Origin: Parabacteroides faecis
GTDB taxonomy: Bacteria; Bacteroidota; Bacteroidia; Bacteroidales; Tannerellaceae
Assembly: GCF_014647375.1 (NCBI RefSeq)
Contig: NZ_BMPB01000001.1
Span: 434,001-498,000, forward strand
Length of the DNA stretch: 64,000 nt
Direction of reading: 5' to 3'
The notes beneath the pieces are model-generated. The model saw nothing but the letters and a program-made list of their open reading frames with translations. It did not search any database and was not told the DNA's origin. A program made the position numbers and the translations under genes. How positions within the stretch are numbered: the first letter of the stretch is position 1; every line of letters begins with the position of its first letter. Positions 54,046 through 63,893 of the stretch are shown here, piece by piece.

Positions 54046-56565
54046 TTACCGGATTGACGGAATGTCGATCATATATTGTTCATAACCTTGCTTTAGTTTC
54101 TCTACACGCCGTCTGTCGAATTCATGCAGGAAGTTCTTCAGTACCAGGTTAAAACTAAGTATCTCTTCTTTATTCTGCTTTTCTGCGGGTAAAAGAAAAG
54201 CTTTTCCTTCTTTCAGGATAGCACAACCCTTTTCATCGACTCCTTCGAAAGTAGTGCAGGCACGGTAAGCGGCAAGCAATTCTTCCGAGACGCCACGCAT
54301 CGGAATATCCTGCCAGTCGATCTGAACAGTCCGGACATCCGGACTCAGCACCAGGCAGCCGTCTTCCACGCACGATTTCCCGGCATCGGTCGTAAACCGT
54401 ACCAACTTCTTAAAATAAGGAATACGGATACGGATAGCCCCCGGCTGTTGCTGAAAGTTCTTCCGGATAGTAACAGTCGCGCCTCCCTCTTTAAAGTCCA
54501 TTCGGGCAGAAACAGTCCCCATCTCTGTCGGAGCTTCTTGAATAACCAACCGTTTACCCGGCTGTACCCATGCCGGAGAAAGAACAGAAAAGAGATAGAG
54601 ATTCCGTTCTTCCGGTTCCAGGCCAAACTTGCCGCCATATTCATAGACAAGAAAATTACGAATTGTAAATGCGATCTTAGAAGAAGCCCAGGCATGGGGA
54701 GGGGGACAAGAAGGTACCTGACGATCTGTCCAGGGACGCACCAGATTTTCAAAACCTTCATAAGTAGAACCGCAATGAAGCAAAATGTGATAGAAGTCGA
54801 TCAATGCCTGCTTCGTATTACCGCCGACCATATATTGTTCTATCATATTAGCCGTAATATACTGATGAAGATATAATCCATGCCGATAAGTCATGATGCC
54901 TTCAGCATATTCTTTTCGTATATGCTGAAGCGTACCCTTTACCATTGGATCATCCGGTGATAATAATTCCGAAGGATAAGCCAGTAACATATTTTCCCAA
55001 TCGGCATTAGTCATATATTCATCGAATCCCCGCCGGGCAGCTTTCCCTGTAAGAAAAGGATAAAGTCCTGTAGGAACATACCCATCTGCATGGACGGAAA
55101 CTTCTATACCTTTCATGATATTCTTCCTGTAGGTCTGTTCCAATGCCGACCAGTCATCCGCATCCTTTTTATTTCCCAGTTCGTTTGCTATGCGGACGGC
55201 ACTCCTTATTCCCAACAATGCCCATACATTGTTTGTGGTATAATGTCCATCGATCATCTCATTGTCATAAGGGACAGCGGGAGGAAGCAATCCATATTTG
55301 TTCTTCGCTATTTCCGTTGCTATAAAGTCCACTGCTTTTTGTAAACTGGGGTAGACCTCTTTCATCGTTGACACATCCCGGGTAAAAAAGAAATAGTTGG
55401 CCAGATTATACATAATATGCCCTTGTGCCACGGGAGGAGTACCATTATCATGTTCCAGGGCAATATCGGCATAACGCCCATTGGGTTGTTGATAAGATAC
55501 AGCATTCAGAATGATCATTTTAGCATAATCATTCAGGCCCATCATCAGGCAAGCCATCAAATGTTCTGGAGAAGAGGTCAGGAAAAAATTCGGATAAGGA
55601 AGACCGTCGGTAACAGTTTTCTTACCTTTTATTGTGCGTGTTGCCAGTAACAAATGAACAATAGAGGCTTTCAAGCCATCCTGAAATTGTTTTTCAGGGA
55701 TTTCGTACCTGATTTTGTTCTCTACTTTCTCTTTCCAATAGGAAATCGTACGATCCCTGTAAAATGAATAATCAGCCTGGTCGATTGCCCGGATCACCGA
55801 AATCTGATTGGTATCTACCGGAACTTGTGGCATTTTAAATACTAACTCTTTCTCTTCTCCGCTTTTCATCGAGAAATGGTAACGTGCTAAAGCAACTGCC
55901 GTTTCTTCATTAATGTTATAATCACTTCCTGAGAAAGATTTTCGATAAGGGACACCATTAACGGCTTCATTCTTTGCTCCTGCGGGGAAAGTATAAAGTA
56001 ACTTGCCATCACGCAATACTTTTCCATCCCTTATCTCAAAAACATTATCAGAAGAAAAACCTTTGACAATTCCTTCCCTGTTATCCGGATAACAAGCCCT
56101 AACAACGGAAGTAAAGTCAACATCCTGATTGCCGGAAGAAAAATTCTTCATTTTTATTTTCACGAAATTAAGAACCTCCCCGTCATCAAGGGCAGATGCA
56201 AAGGTTTCCAGTTCATATTGTACACCGTTATCTTTCCAATCGTACTGAACAATAGGCATCCAACCTTCATAAAATGTTTTCTGCCGTGCCATAAGGGCTG
56301 TATTATTCTTTCCATAAAAAAAGCCCAATTCAGCAAAAGTCGTATAAAGTGAGCCGTCGTAAGTAACCTGAGTTATTCCAGCTTCCTCTGACTGAAACGG
56401 CATTCCGATCACAGTAGTCGATTTAGCCATATAGCACCACTGTTTTGACGGATCATCAATACCAGGATCAATAACCTTTTTATAAGGAATAAACTCTTGC
56501 GCTTCTATAGTTGCCATTTGCAACAGAAGAAGGATAAAAAATAGGATTATTCTGTTTACTTTCAT
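54046..56565 (-). CDS. Six-hairpin-type exported enzyme, paralogue B
   Basis: ATG at 56565 gives 839 residues with signal peptide IILFFILLLLQMATIEAQ; the longer in-frame start is unlikely because it hides this signal. It shares nearly every landmark with paralogue A: KSTTVIGMPF, QVTYDGSLYTTFAELGFFYG, TFYEGWMPIVQYDW, HADGYVPTGLYPF and DWENMLLAYPSELL. Unlike A it has a cleavable signal, not a lipobox, so the two may act in different places (periplasm against outer surface). It is the first enzyme after SusD in the operon. No CAZy family is assigned. Confidence 0.65.
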   Translation of the reverse strand: MKVNRIILFFILLLLQMATIEAQEFIPYKKVIDPGIDDPSKQWCYMAKSTTVIGMPFQSEEAGITQVTYDGSLYTTFAELGFFYGKNNTALMARQKTFYEGWMPIVQYDWKDNGVQYELETFASALDDGEVLNFVKIKMKNFSSGNQDVDFTSVVRACYPDNREGIVKGFSSDNVFEIRDGKVLRDGKLLYTFPAGAKNEAVNGVPYRKSFSGSDYNINEETAVALARYHFSMKSGEEKELVFKMPQVPVDTNQISVIRAIDQADYSFYRDRTISYWKEKVENKIRYEIPEKQFQDGLKASIVHLLLATRTIKGKKTVTDGLPYPNFFLTSSPEHLMACLMMGLNDYAKMIILNAVSYQQPNGRYADIALEHDNGTPPVAQGHIMYNLANYFFFTRDVSTMKEVYPSLQKAVDFIATEIAKNKYGLLPPAVPYDNEMIDGHYTTNNVWALLGIRSAVRIANELGNKKDADDWSALEQTYRKNIMKGIEVSVHADGYVPTGLYPFLTGKAARRGFDEYMTNADWENMLLAYPSELLSPDDPMVKGTLQHIRKEYAEGIMTYRHGLYLHQYITANMIEQYMVGGNTKQALIDFYHILLHCGSTYEGFENLVRPWTDRQVPSCPPPHAWASSKIAFTIRNFLVYEYGGKFGLEPEERNLYLFSVLSPAWVQPGKRLVIQEAPTEMGTVSARMDFKEGGATVTIRKNFQQQPGAIRIRIPYFKKLVRFTTDAGKSCVEDGCLVLSPDVRTVQIDWQDIPMRGVSEELLAAYRACTTFEGVDEKGCAILKEGKAFLLPAEKQNKEEILSFNLVLKNFLHEFDRRRVEKLKQGYEQYMIDIPSIR

Positions 56566-56674
56566 GATTTTAGATTTAAACATACTGTCATAAAAAACAT
56601 GTGGATAATCACATTGTACTACCCACATGTCATAATTTTCAAGTCTGATCTATCTAAGATAACAAGTTATTCTG

Positions 56675-58474
56675 TTACTTCAGAGGATCGAATGTTCCTC
56701 CCCACTCATTATTCTGCTCCAACTTGGAATTACGATCCAGGTCATTTTTTTTAATGGGATAGAACCAATGGTTCATACTCAGATTGAACTTATAAACCGA
56801 TTTATCGCCCTCCGGACATTCTATAAAATCGAAACTAAACATTTTACGTACTTCCGGATCAGACATATCGTTCGTCCAATCGAAAGTTGCGGGATCCACT
56901 TCTTTACCGGCTATCAACCAAAGGGCGTTACGATGCTTCAGGTTGTTCAGAATGTCGAAACGTTTCCAGCGACGCAAATCTCCCCAACGTTTACCTTCAT
57001 AAGCCAATTCAATAAAACGCTCATCTATATATGCTTGCCGGATTTCACTTGTCGCAGAAGCGGTAATGCCATATTTTCCATCTTTATTTTCAATACCGGC
57101 ACGTTTACGGATATCATACAATACCTGAAGTGCTTCGGCTGTTTTACCAACTTCATTCGCACACTCGCCATAATTCAGCAGAACCTCTGCAAAACGAATT
57201 TCAATCCAGTCGACAGCAGCATTTCCTACTAAGGCAACCGTCAATGTTTTATCAAGACCTTTCAATTGATGGAAACAGGTATTAGTAGCCTGTTCGCTAT
57301 CTCCCAACTGGTCTTTTACCATACTGGCATATTGGAAGCCTTTCGGATCATCCGGGTTTTCCACTTTCTTCCAAGCCGGCCAATAACGTTGCCCACCCGT
57401 CAGATCGGGTACAGGGTAAACAGTACCCGGACTGAAAATGGTTGCATAGAAACGAGGATCACGATCCAGATAAAACTCATCTACAAATTGAGCATTATAG
57501 GCAGGATCGGCAGACAGACGGTCTATATCCAATGTCAGTTTCGTACCATCTTTTTTAGGATAGGCCAAAAGTAAAGGCAGAATAGCCTGATTATTATTCG
57601 GATTATCTTTAGTCAGTCGTAACGGACGGATAAGATTCTGATTAAAGGTATGATCCGGATAATAAAACTGGTTAACCATCACTACTTCACAATTACGCTC
57701 ATCATACCAGATATCTTCGAATTTACCCTGATAAAGACCTTTCCCCTGTGAACGGAGGAATTCCAGTGCTTCCTTATTGGTTTCATAAGCAGCTTGCCAA
57801 CGTTCCTGATTATTGGAAGGGTTAAACAGCGGACTAGCCCACCACATCATCAGTCTACCTTTATAAGCCATCGCACATCCCTTATCGATACGTCCATAAT
57901 TTGTTCCGGTCCATGCATCAGGCAACATAGAGATAGCATCATCCAGATCCTTAAAGATTTGGGCCACGCATTCAGATGTGGAATTGCGGGATCTGAATAA
58001 CGATTCCACATTCGTTACATCCTGGGGTTCAAGAATAAGAGGAACGCCTCCGATCACATTGACCATTCCCCAATAAGCCCATGCTCTCCAGAACAAAGCC
58101 TGGCCAACCATTTCCCGTTTTTCTACCTCTGTCAAAACGGAAGGATCGACATTCTCTATTTGCTTCAAAAAGAAGTTTATCTTGTCAATGTTACCGTAGC
58201 TTAATCCCTGTCCATTATTATCTACAGATATTTCACCCCGCTGATAATTGGTCATTGATGCATTCCCATTCATCCCTTCATCGGAATTATTGGCATCACC
58301 TAACGGCCATCCGGGTTTCATTCCTCCTTCTATATCAGCCAAAAAAGCACTGATCATTGTTTTATCCGTCCATACATTATCAGGACTGATCGTTCCCGTA
58401 TTTGTATAATCCAAACTACATCCGTACAGCACCATCGTAAGTAAACCGCACGCTATACTACTTTTTATATTCAT
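56675..58474 (-). CDS. SusD/RagB glycan-binding lipoprotein of the second locus
   Basis: A 599-residue lipoprotein (lipobox MVLYGC at 15-20). Family features include QALFWRAWAYWGMVNVIGGVPLIL (126-149), DWIEIRFAEVLLNYGEC and IELAYEGKRWGDLRRWKRF. The C-terminus ends NNEWGGTFDPLK, parallel to the SusD at 26107. It starts 19 bases after its SusC and forms the surface capture complex. The substrate is unknown because the downstream enzymes are not of recognised families. Confidence 0.95.
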   Translation of the reverse strand: MNIKSSIACGLLTMVLYGCSLDYTNTGTISPDNVWTDKTMISAFLADIEGGMKPGWPLGDANNSDEGMNGNASMTNYQRGEISVDNNGQGLSYGNIDKINFFLKQIENVDPSVLTEVEKREMVGQALFWRAWAYWGMVNVIGGVPLILEPQDVTNVESLFRSRNSTSECVAQIFKDLDDAISMLPDAWTGTNYGRIDKGCAMAYKGRLMMWWASPLFNPSNNQERWQAAYETNKEALEFLRSQGKGLYQGKFEDIWYDERNCEVVMVNQFYYPDHTFNQNLIRPLRLTKDNPNNNQAILPLLLAYPKKDGTKLTLDIDRLSADPAYNAQFVDEFYLDRDPRFYATIFSPGTVYPVPDLTGGQRYWPAWKKVENPDDPKGFQYASMVKDQLGDSEQATNTCFHQLKGLDKTLTVALVGNAAVDWIEIRFAEVLLNYGECANEVGKTAEALQVLYDIRKRAGIENKDGKYGITASATSEIRQAYIDERFIELAYEGKRWGDLRRWKRFDILNNLKHRNALWLIAGKEVDPATFDWTNDMSDPEVRKMFSFDFIECPEGDKSVYKFNLSMNHWFYPIKKNDLDRNSKLEQNNEWGGTFDPLK

Positions 58475-58493
58475 AGCTTAAATTGTTTTTTAA

Positions 58494-61400
58494 TTAAAAT
58501 GAGACATCGATACCAAAGTTAAACGAACGCATAACCGGGAAATCATTTCCCCCACCTAATTCAGGGTCGTAATATTTGAAATGGCTCCAAACAAACAGAT
58601 TAGTTCCGGTAAAGAACAGACGCACGTTATCGAAAACCTTGTTATAACACATATTTTTCGGGAGATCATAACTCAATGTAAGATATTTCAAACGAACAAA
58701 ACTAAGGTCCCGCAACCAGAAATTACTGTCGTAATCTCTGTAAGTACTGCTTTGTCCGGAACTTACCTGACGAGGCAACATGGCATCCGGATTTTCAGGA
58801 GTCCAGGCATTATCATACCATTCCCCCCACATACGTTGCCATTCATAAGCAGTAGCCACATTTCTGAAATTTTTCTTCTGTCCTAACAAACCGGAAAACA
58901 TCATATCCAGACTTAATCCTTTCCAGCTGCCACCCAGATTCAATCCGTAAACTATAGGGTAGTTTTTCTCACGAAGCACTACACGGTCCCAGGAGTCGAT
59001 AGTCCCGTCAGGAACACCATCCGGCCCTGTGATATCCTTATACACCATGTCGCCGACATTCGGCTTCTTCCCATTGATATTATATCCGGGATTAGCAGCC
59101 ATGTACTCATCCAATTCGGCTTGCGACCGAATGATTTTATCAAAGTCATATCCAATCAGGGTATTCATTGATTTACCTACAGGAATATCAACCCATTGAG
59201 CATTTTCTGCATAGTCCTTTTTTATTACTTCATTCCAACCATAAGACATCGTCAAGTTCCCGAAATAAGAGAAATCCCTGCTTTGTCCGCGATACCCAAC
59301 TGTAACATCTATACCTTGCGCATGAATCTGTCCGTAATTTTCAGCAGGCATACTCAAGCTGAATGAAGTAGGCAACGTATTCTGACGATCTCCTAAAATA
59401 TCATATGAATTACGGAACCAATAATCGACCGAAGCATTCCAATTATTCAAAAAGCTTATATCTGCTCCAACATTATAACTCAATGCTTTTTCCCATGTTA
59501 AATTGGGGTTGACAACACTTCCGTAAGTAATACCTACAGACGGAACCGGAGACGTTCCATAATACACCTTGTTTCCTCCTTTATAAGACTCCTGCCATTG
59601 CCATCCTCCAACATTATCATTACCGGTCAAACCTATGGAAGCTCTTAACTTCAAATACTGGACTGCCGATCTGTTAAAGAAGTCTTCTTCCGAAATAACC
59701 CATCCGGCAGAACCTGCGGGGAAAAACCCCCAACGCTGATCCGGAGCAAAATTCATAGAACCATCCTGACGAAAAGAAAAATTCAGCAGATATTTGTCGG
59801 CATACGAATAGTTAAATTGCCCGATATACGACATACGGCCTGTCGTTGCATCTGTATCTCCGTTGCCCCATGTATCCGACCTCGCGTCACTGGCAGCCCA
59901 GAACTGATCGGTCATATATACCGGAAATGTTTCCCTTCCGGCTGTCACACCGGTACTATTAGTTTCTTGCCACTCTGAAACGAGTGCCGCCTGAACACGA
60001 TGTACCTTATTGAATACATTCTCATAATTCAACTGGAAATTCAATTGCTTGTCTCCTCCCCATTTTGATACTCTCTGAATGTAATCTTTTCCTACCCAGG
60101 TCGATTTTCTTGTCCCGATAACTTCTTGTGTACTTACAATACGCCCGTTTGCTCCGTCTTTTTTAACCATTGCCTGGTCATAATTGTGATAAAACTCTTT
60201 GTTTGTATTGTGTTTCCAGCTTTGGCTATATGTAACTTTGGCACTCAGTCCTTTCAGGAAAGGAGCTTTATATGTACCACTGATAAGTACCTGAGGTTTC
60301 AACTGAGAACCAATATTATATCCACCGGCACCAGTAGTAAATGCGACCAGATTTCCTGTCCAACCTAAATCAATATATTCACCATTTTCTGTTAACATGG
60401 GTTCTTCCGGTTTCCATCTTCTTAGTTTCGAATACAATTCTGACGGCCCTTCATAGATCATACTCCCTATTTTATTGTCTGACAATCCAAAGCTGGTAAA
60501 TACTTCAAAATCTTTTGTAATATCGGCCGTTACATTCATTCTGATATTATATTTATCATGGCTCATCGGACTCAGGAATCCCTCCTGTTTCATATAAGAT
60601 GCAGCTGCATAATATTTTACCCGATCTCCACCCCCACTTACACTCAGATTATGAGTTTGTGTTGCCGGATTGTGCCACACAGTTTTCAGGTTGTCATATC
60701 CATAACCTCCATTGATTGTACGCATATGATCTATTTCTTCCTTCGTCCAGGCAGACGGATCATCTCCAACCATCCGATTATACAACTCTGCCGTCTCAAC
60801 ACCACTGGTTAAGTCCATATTTTTCGTCCGTGTATCGATACTGTATCCGTATGAATAATTGAAAGTTGGTTTACCCCTATTACCTTTCTTGGTAGTAACA
60901 ATGATAACACCTCCTGCCGAACGTGAGCCGTAAATTGCAGCGGAGGCAGCATCTTTCAACACGGATATATCCTCAATTTCAACAGCACTAAGATTATTAA
61001 AATCAGCAGCATCCCGTATTACACCATCAATAACATAGGTAACTACCTGTTCATTCCATGACGAAGCAGTACGAATAGTTATTTTCGGAGTAGAACCCGG
61101 AATACCATTGACTGCACCAATATCTACGCCAGCCAATTTACCAGCCAGAAGATTTCCGGTAGCCGTTGTAGGTAATGTCTTCAGGTTATCCGTCACCTTC
61201 ATATTCGAAATAGCTCCTGTCAAAAGCGATTTTTTCTGCGTGGTATAACCAACAACAACTACTTCATCCAATGTTTGGTTATCTTCATCAAGTATTACAG
61301 AAATCATCGTCTTATCACCGATTTTTATTTCTTTCGAAAGATACCCGATATATGAAACTTCAATAACTGCACCTGTCGGTATGTTTATACTAAAGTTTCC

Positions 61401-61841
61401 GTTCACATCAGAAATTACTCCGTTCGTTGTCCCTTTCTGAATAATATTGGCACCGATAACAGGTTCGCCGTTCGTATCCGTTACAGTTCCTTTTAGTAAT
61501 TTCTTCGGACTGATATCCGCATTCAAAGGGTCAGATTCGGTCAGTACCACCTGCGTTTCTCCTTTTATAGCATACGATACCGATATTTGTTTAGTAACCT
61601 GTCCCATTACGGTTTCTATACTCTGATCGTCCGCATCGACAGTGATCGGGATATTCATGCCGGAAAGTCCTTTCTTATAAAAAAAGCGGTATTTACTCAC
61701 CTTTTCAATTTGCTTCACCACTTCCGAAGCGGGTTTGTTGTTCATATGTATGGTTATCTGAGCGTGGATCCCTGTCAATGGGAAGGTTAACAACAATGTC
61801 AGAAAAACCATCTGTTTAAATAAATGCTTCATGTTACTCAT
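58494..61841 (-). CDS. STN-type SusC TonB-dependent transporter of the second locus
   Basis: A 1,115-residue transporter; ATG at 61832 (MKHLFKQM) is an equally possible start. After the signal (ending GIHAQ) comes an STN domain at about 30-105 (MNNKPASEVVKQIEKVSKYRFF). A carboxypeptidase-like sandwich (TVTDTNGEPVIGANIIQKG), TonB-box-like LDEVVVVGYTTQ, plug motif YVIDGVI and a barrel ending GIDVSF follow. The STN domain and the adjacent FecR and sigma genes indicate substrate-responsive control of this operon. It is the sister of the SusC at 27836 in architecture but not close in sequence. Confidence 0.96.
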   Translation of the reverse strand: MSNMKHLFKQMVFLTLLLTFPLTGIHAQITIHMNNKPASEVVKQIEKVSKYRFFYKKGLSGMNIPITVDADDQSIETVMGQVTKQISVSYAIKGETQVVLTESDPLNADISPKKLLKGTVTDTNGEPVIGANIIQKGTTNGVISDVNGNFSINIPTGAVIEVSYIGYLSKEIKIGDKTMISVILDEDNQTLDEVVVVGYTTQKKSLLTGAISNMKVTDNLKTLPTTATGNLLAGKLAGVDIGAVNGIPGSTPKITIRTASSWNEQVVTYVIDGVIRDAADFNNLSAVEIEDISVLKDAASAAIYGSRSAGGVIIVTTKKGNRGKPTFNYSYGYSIDTRTKNMDLTSGVETAELYNRMVGDDPSAWTKEEIDHMRTINGGYGYDNLKTVWHNPATQTHNLSVSGGGDRVKYYAAASYMKQEGFLSPMSHDKYNIRMNVTADITKDFEVFTSFGLSDNKIGSMIYEGPSELYSKLRRWKPEEPMLTENGEYIDLGWTGNLVAFTTGAGGYNIGSQLKPQVLISGTYKAPFLKGLSAKVTYSQSWKHNTNKEFYHNYDQAMVKKDGANGRIVSTQEVIGTRKSTWVGKDYIQRVSKWGGDKQLNFQLNYENVFNKVHRVQAALVSEWQETNSTGVTAGRETFPVYMTDQFWAASDARSDTWGNGDTDATTGRMSYIGQFNYSYADKYLLNFSFRQDGSMNFAPDQRWGFFPAGSAGWVISEEDFFNRSAVQYLKLRASIGLTGNDNVGGWQWQESYKGGNKVYYGTSPVPSVGITYGSVVNPNLTWEKALSYNVGADISFLNNWNASVDYWFRNSYDILGDRQNTLPTSFSLSMPAENYGQIHAQGIDVTVGYRGQSRDFSYFGNLTMSYGWNEVIKKDYAENAQWVDIPVGKSMNTLIGYDFDKIIRSQAELDEYMAANPGYNINGKKPNVGDMVYKDITGPDGVPDGTIDSWDRVVLREKNYPIVYGLNLGGSWKGLSLDMMFSGLLGQKKNFRNVATAYEWQRMWGEWYDNAWTPENPDAMLPRQVSSGQSSTYRDYDSNFWLRDLSFVRLKYLTLSYDLPKNMCYNKVFDNVRLFFTGTNLFVWSHFKYYDPELGGGNDFPVMRSFNFGIDVSF

Positions 61842-61977
61842 TTTTCTTTTAATTAGAAATAAGATGTAGATAAAATAAATGTTTGTAACTTTGTAAGCAG
61901 AAGAGTCCCGTTAACAACAGTCGGTCTCCTACATCGACTGTATCAACTTGTGGGATATCTGCTAAAATTGTACATGT

Positions 61978-62004
61978 GAGGTAGCTCTCTATGAGGGTTA
62001 CCTC
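61978..62004 (-). terminator. Terminator between fecR and SusC of the second locus
   Basis: A 12-bp stem with two wobble pairs, GAGGTAGCTCTC (61978-61989) with GAGGGTTACCTC (61993-62004), has loop TAT. It lies 88 bases past the FecR stop. A T run follows on the plus strand (TCTTTTTT), and an AT-rich stretch on the minus strand. Confidence 0.65.
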
Positions 62005-62092
62005 TCTTTTTTGATTCTTTTATTCCTTTCCCATAGGCAATTCGTTAGATTAGACATATTAGTATTTATTTCCGTAGGGTTAACACCCCCTG

Positions 62093-63091
62093 CTAAGGAG
62101 TTCTCCTTTTCAGGAAAACAGTATCTCCTTTATACTCATAGACAACCGGAGTTGTCAGGTTGATAATGTCGATAAAGTTTTCAAGACTGTTGTTACGGAT
62201 CGTTCCTATGTAACATTCCTTTTTCAACGATTCGTCTTCTATATGGATGGTCGTATTGTACAGGCGGTTCATGATATGAGCGATCTCTTCCAATGATTCG
62301 CCGTCGAAAGAGATTTCATTCTCCCTCCAAAGGGCAATACTGGCCATATTTTCATCCTTATACTGAGTAAAACTCCGGTTCAGCAGATCGACCCGGACCG
62401 ATTCGTGCGGCCGGAGGATCGCCACATAGTCATCATAGCTGACTCGTACAGAACCTGAGAACAGCGAGGCAATCATTTTATTATCATTCCTATAAGCATT
62501 GATATTGAAGGCCGTGCCCAATGCTTCGACCTGCATGCCTTTCGCCTCTACAACAAAGCGTTTCTCCGGATTCTTAGCGACCTCAAAATAAGCTTCCCCT
62601 ACCAACGCCACATTACGCTCCTTCATGCCATAGTCAGCCGGATAGCTGATCTTCGTATCGGAATTAAGCCATACTTTCGTGCTGTCAGGCAGGGTGACAA
62701 AGGCCCGCTGGCCCTTCTCTGCCGATACCGTAAAACTCTGCGCTGCCAGCTGTTTCTGCTTGTGGCTCATATTATAGTTGAGCAGGCTCAAAACGACAAT
62801 GACGCAAGCAGCCGCTACCTGCGGCCAGATCTTCCAGGAAACGCGCGGACGCAACGGAACGGCCTTCACCTCTTTCTTCTTCTCATCCAGATCCAGATTC
62901 AGATTCAACCGGCGATACATACGTTCCTGCACATCACGCGGCATCTCATCCGAACTGTCTTTCCAGGCAGTCTCGAACAACGCAAAGAATTCCTCTTTGG
63001 ATGCACATTCCCGGAACCATTCCATCAGCTGCCGATTTTCCTCCTCGGTAGTAGTTCCTGCTATCAGACGGTGAAGTAATTCTATTCTCAT
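62093..63091 (-). CDS. FecR-family anti-sigma factor of the second locus
   Basis: A 332-residue protein. The N-terminal sigma-binding helices (LLHRLIAGTTTEEENRQLMEWF ... ERMYRRLNLNLDLDEKK) precede a membrane segment at about 95-110 (VAAACVIVVLSLLNY). The periplasmic FecR domain has VTLPDSTKVWLNSDTKISYP and GEAYFEVAKNPEKRFVV. The C-terminal DUF4974 (SLEEIAHIMNRLYNTTI ... LENFIDIINL) would contact the SusC STN domain. It follows the ECF sigma gene by 139 bp, a gap that contains two perfect dyads. That spacing is long for the usual overlapping pair. Confidence 0.95.
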   Translation of the reverse strand: MRIELLHRLIAGTTTEEENRQLMEWFRECASKEEFFALFETAWKDSSDEMPRDVQERMYRRLNLNLDLDEKKKEVKAVPLRPRVSWKIWPQVAAACVIVVLSLLNYNMSHKQKQLAAQSFTVSAEKGQRAFVTLPDSTKVWLNSDTKISYPADYGMKERNVALVGEAYFEVAKNPEKRFVVEAKGMQVEALGTAFNINAYRNDNKMIASLFSGSVRVSYDDYVAILRPHESVRVDLLNRSFTQYKDENMASIALWRENEISFDGESLEEIAHIMNRLYNTTIHIEDESLKKECYIGTIRNNSLENFIDIINLTTPVVYEYKGDTVFLKRRTP

Positions 63092-63115
63092 AATTTAATT
63101 CGTATATATATAATA

Positions 63116-63146
63116 GTCGATTAAGTACATCGGGTACTTAATCGAC
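63116..63146. repeat. Perfect 13-bp hairpin between sigma and fecR
   Basis: GTCGATTAAGTAC (63116-63128) pairs exactly with GTACTTAATCGAC (63134-63146) around loop ATCGG. On the minus strand it lies 25 bases before the FecR start. It may act as an attenuator or an operator. Confidence 0.75.
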
Positions 63147-63147
63147 C

Positions 63148-63165
63148 TATGCAATATATTGCATA
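63148..63165. repeat. Perfect 18-bp palindrome between sigma and fecR
   Basis: TATGCAATA-TATTGCATA is a perfect palindrome of 18 bp with no loop, immediately beside the previous hairpin. Its size and symmetry suit a dimeric regulator, though an AT-rich accident is possible. Confidence 0.6.
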
Positions 63166-63230
63166 TTTAACTTTAATTCACAAAACACGCTGTTATTAAC
63201 AAGAAAGAAGTCAGGCAAAAGAGCGGCGTT

Positions 63231-63812
63231 TCACATGGAAAGATAAATGAGCAGGAAAGCCACAGCCTTATCTCCCAACACCTTACGAAGCTCCTTCAAT
63301 GCATGGTAGATATGCACGGCAACCGTACGTTCGGATATAGTCAGTTTTTCTGCTATTTCAGCGTGCGAGAGATTTTCAAAACGGCTCATGATAAATACTT
63401 TCCGGCGCATTTCCGGAAATGAAGAGATGACATTGAAGATATATTCCCTCAATGACTCGGCTTCGATCGCTCCTTCGTCCGAATTGGTGATCAGATTACT
63501 ATCATTGATATCTTCCACCGATTGGTTGTTATGGAATGCCTTTCTCACATAGTTATAGGCCAGGTTACGGGCGATGGTAGCGATATAGGCCTCAAAATTA
63601 AGTTCCGGCTGTATCTGTCCGCGCCTCTCCCAAATTGTCAGAAAAAGTTCCTGCACGATATCTTCAGCGGCATCAGAATCATTCAGCAGATACAAAACGG
63701 TATTGTATACTTTCGGACTATACCGCCAATAAACGGTATTAAAAGCATCCCTATCTCCCTCTTTAAGGCGATACAAAAGTTTACTATCCATATTTATGCT
63801 GCTATCCCCCAT
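63231..63812 (-). CDS. ECF sigma-70 factor of the second locus
   Basis: From ATG at 63812 the protein has 193 residues (MGDSSINMDSKLLYRLKEG); the 18-residue extension upstream is hydrophobic and unlike the family. Region 2 spans about 25-90 (VYWRYSPKVYNTVLYLL, DAAEDIVQELFLTIWERR, YIATIARNLAYNYVRK); region 4 about 125-180 (FPEMRRKVFIMSRFENLSHAEIAEKLTISERTVAVHI). It would transcribe the SusC-led operon on release by FecR. The C-terminal tail (KAVAFLLIYLSM) is hydrophobic and short, a common ending in this subfamily. Confidence 0.95.
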   Translation of the reverse strand: MGDSSINMDSKLLYRLKEGDRDAFNTVYWRYSPKVYNTVLYLLNDSDAAEDIVQELFLTIWERRGQIQPELNFEAYIATIARNLAYNYVRKAFHNNQSVEDINDSNLITNSDEGAIEAESLREYIFNVISSFPEMRRKVFIMSRFENLSHAEIAEKLTISERTVAVHIYHALKELRKVLGDKAVAFLLIYLSM

Positions 63813-63893
63813 CATTAAACATAAAATCTTATGTTTCACTATGAAATAATATGCCAAAGATAGCAATTTTATTTATCTTATATAAAAACGCTC

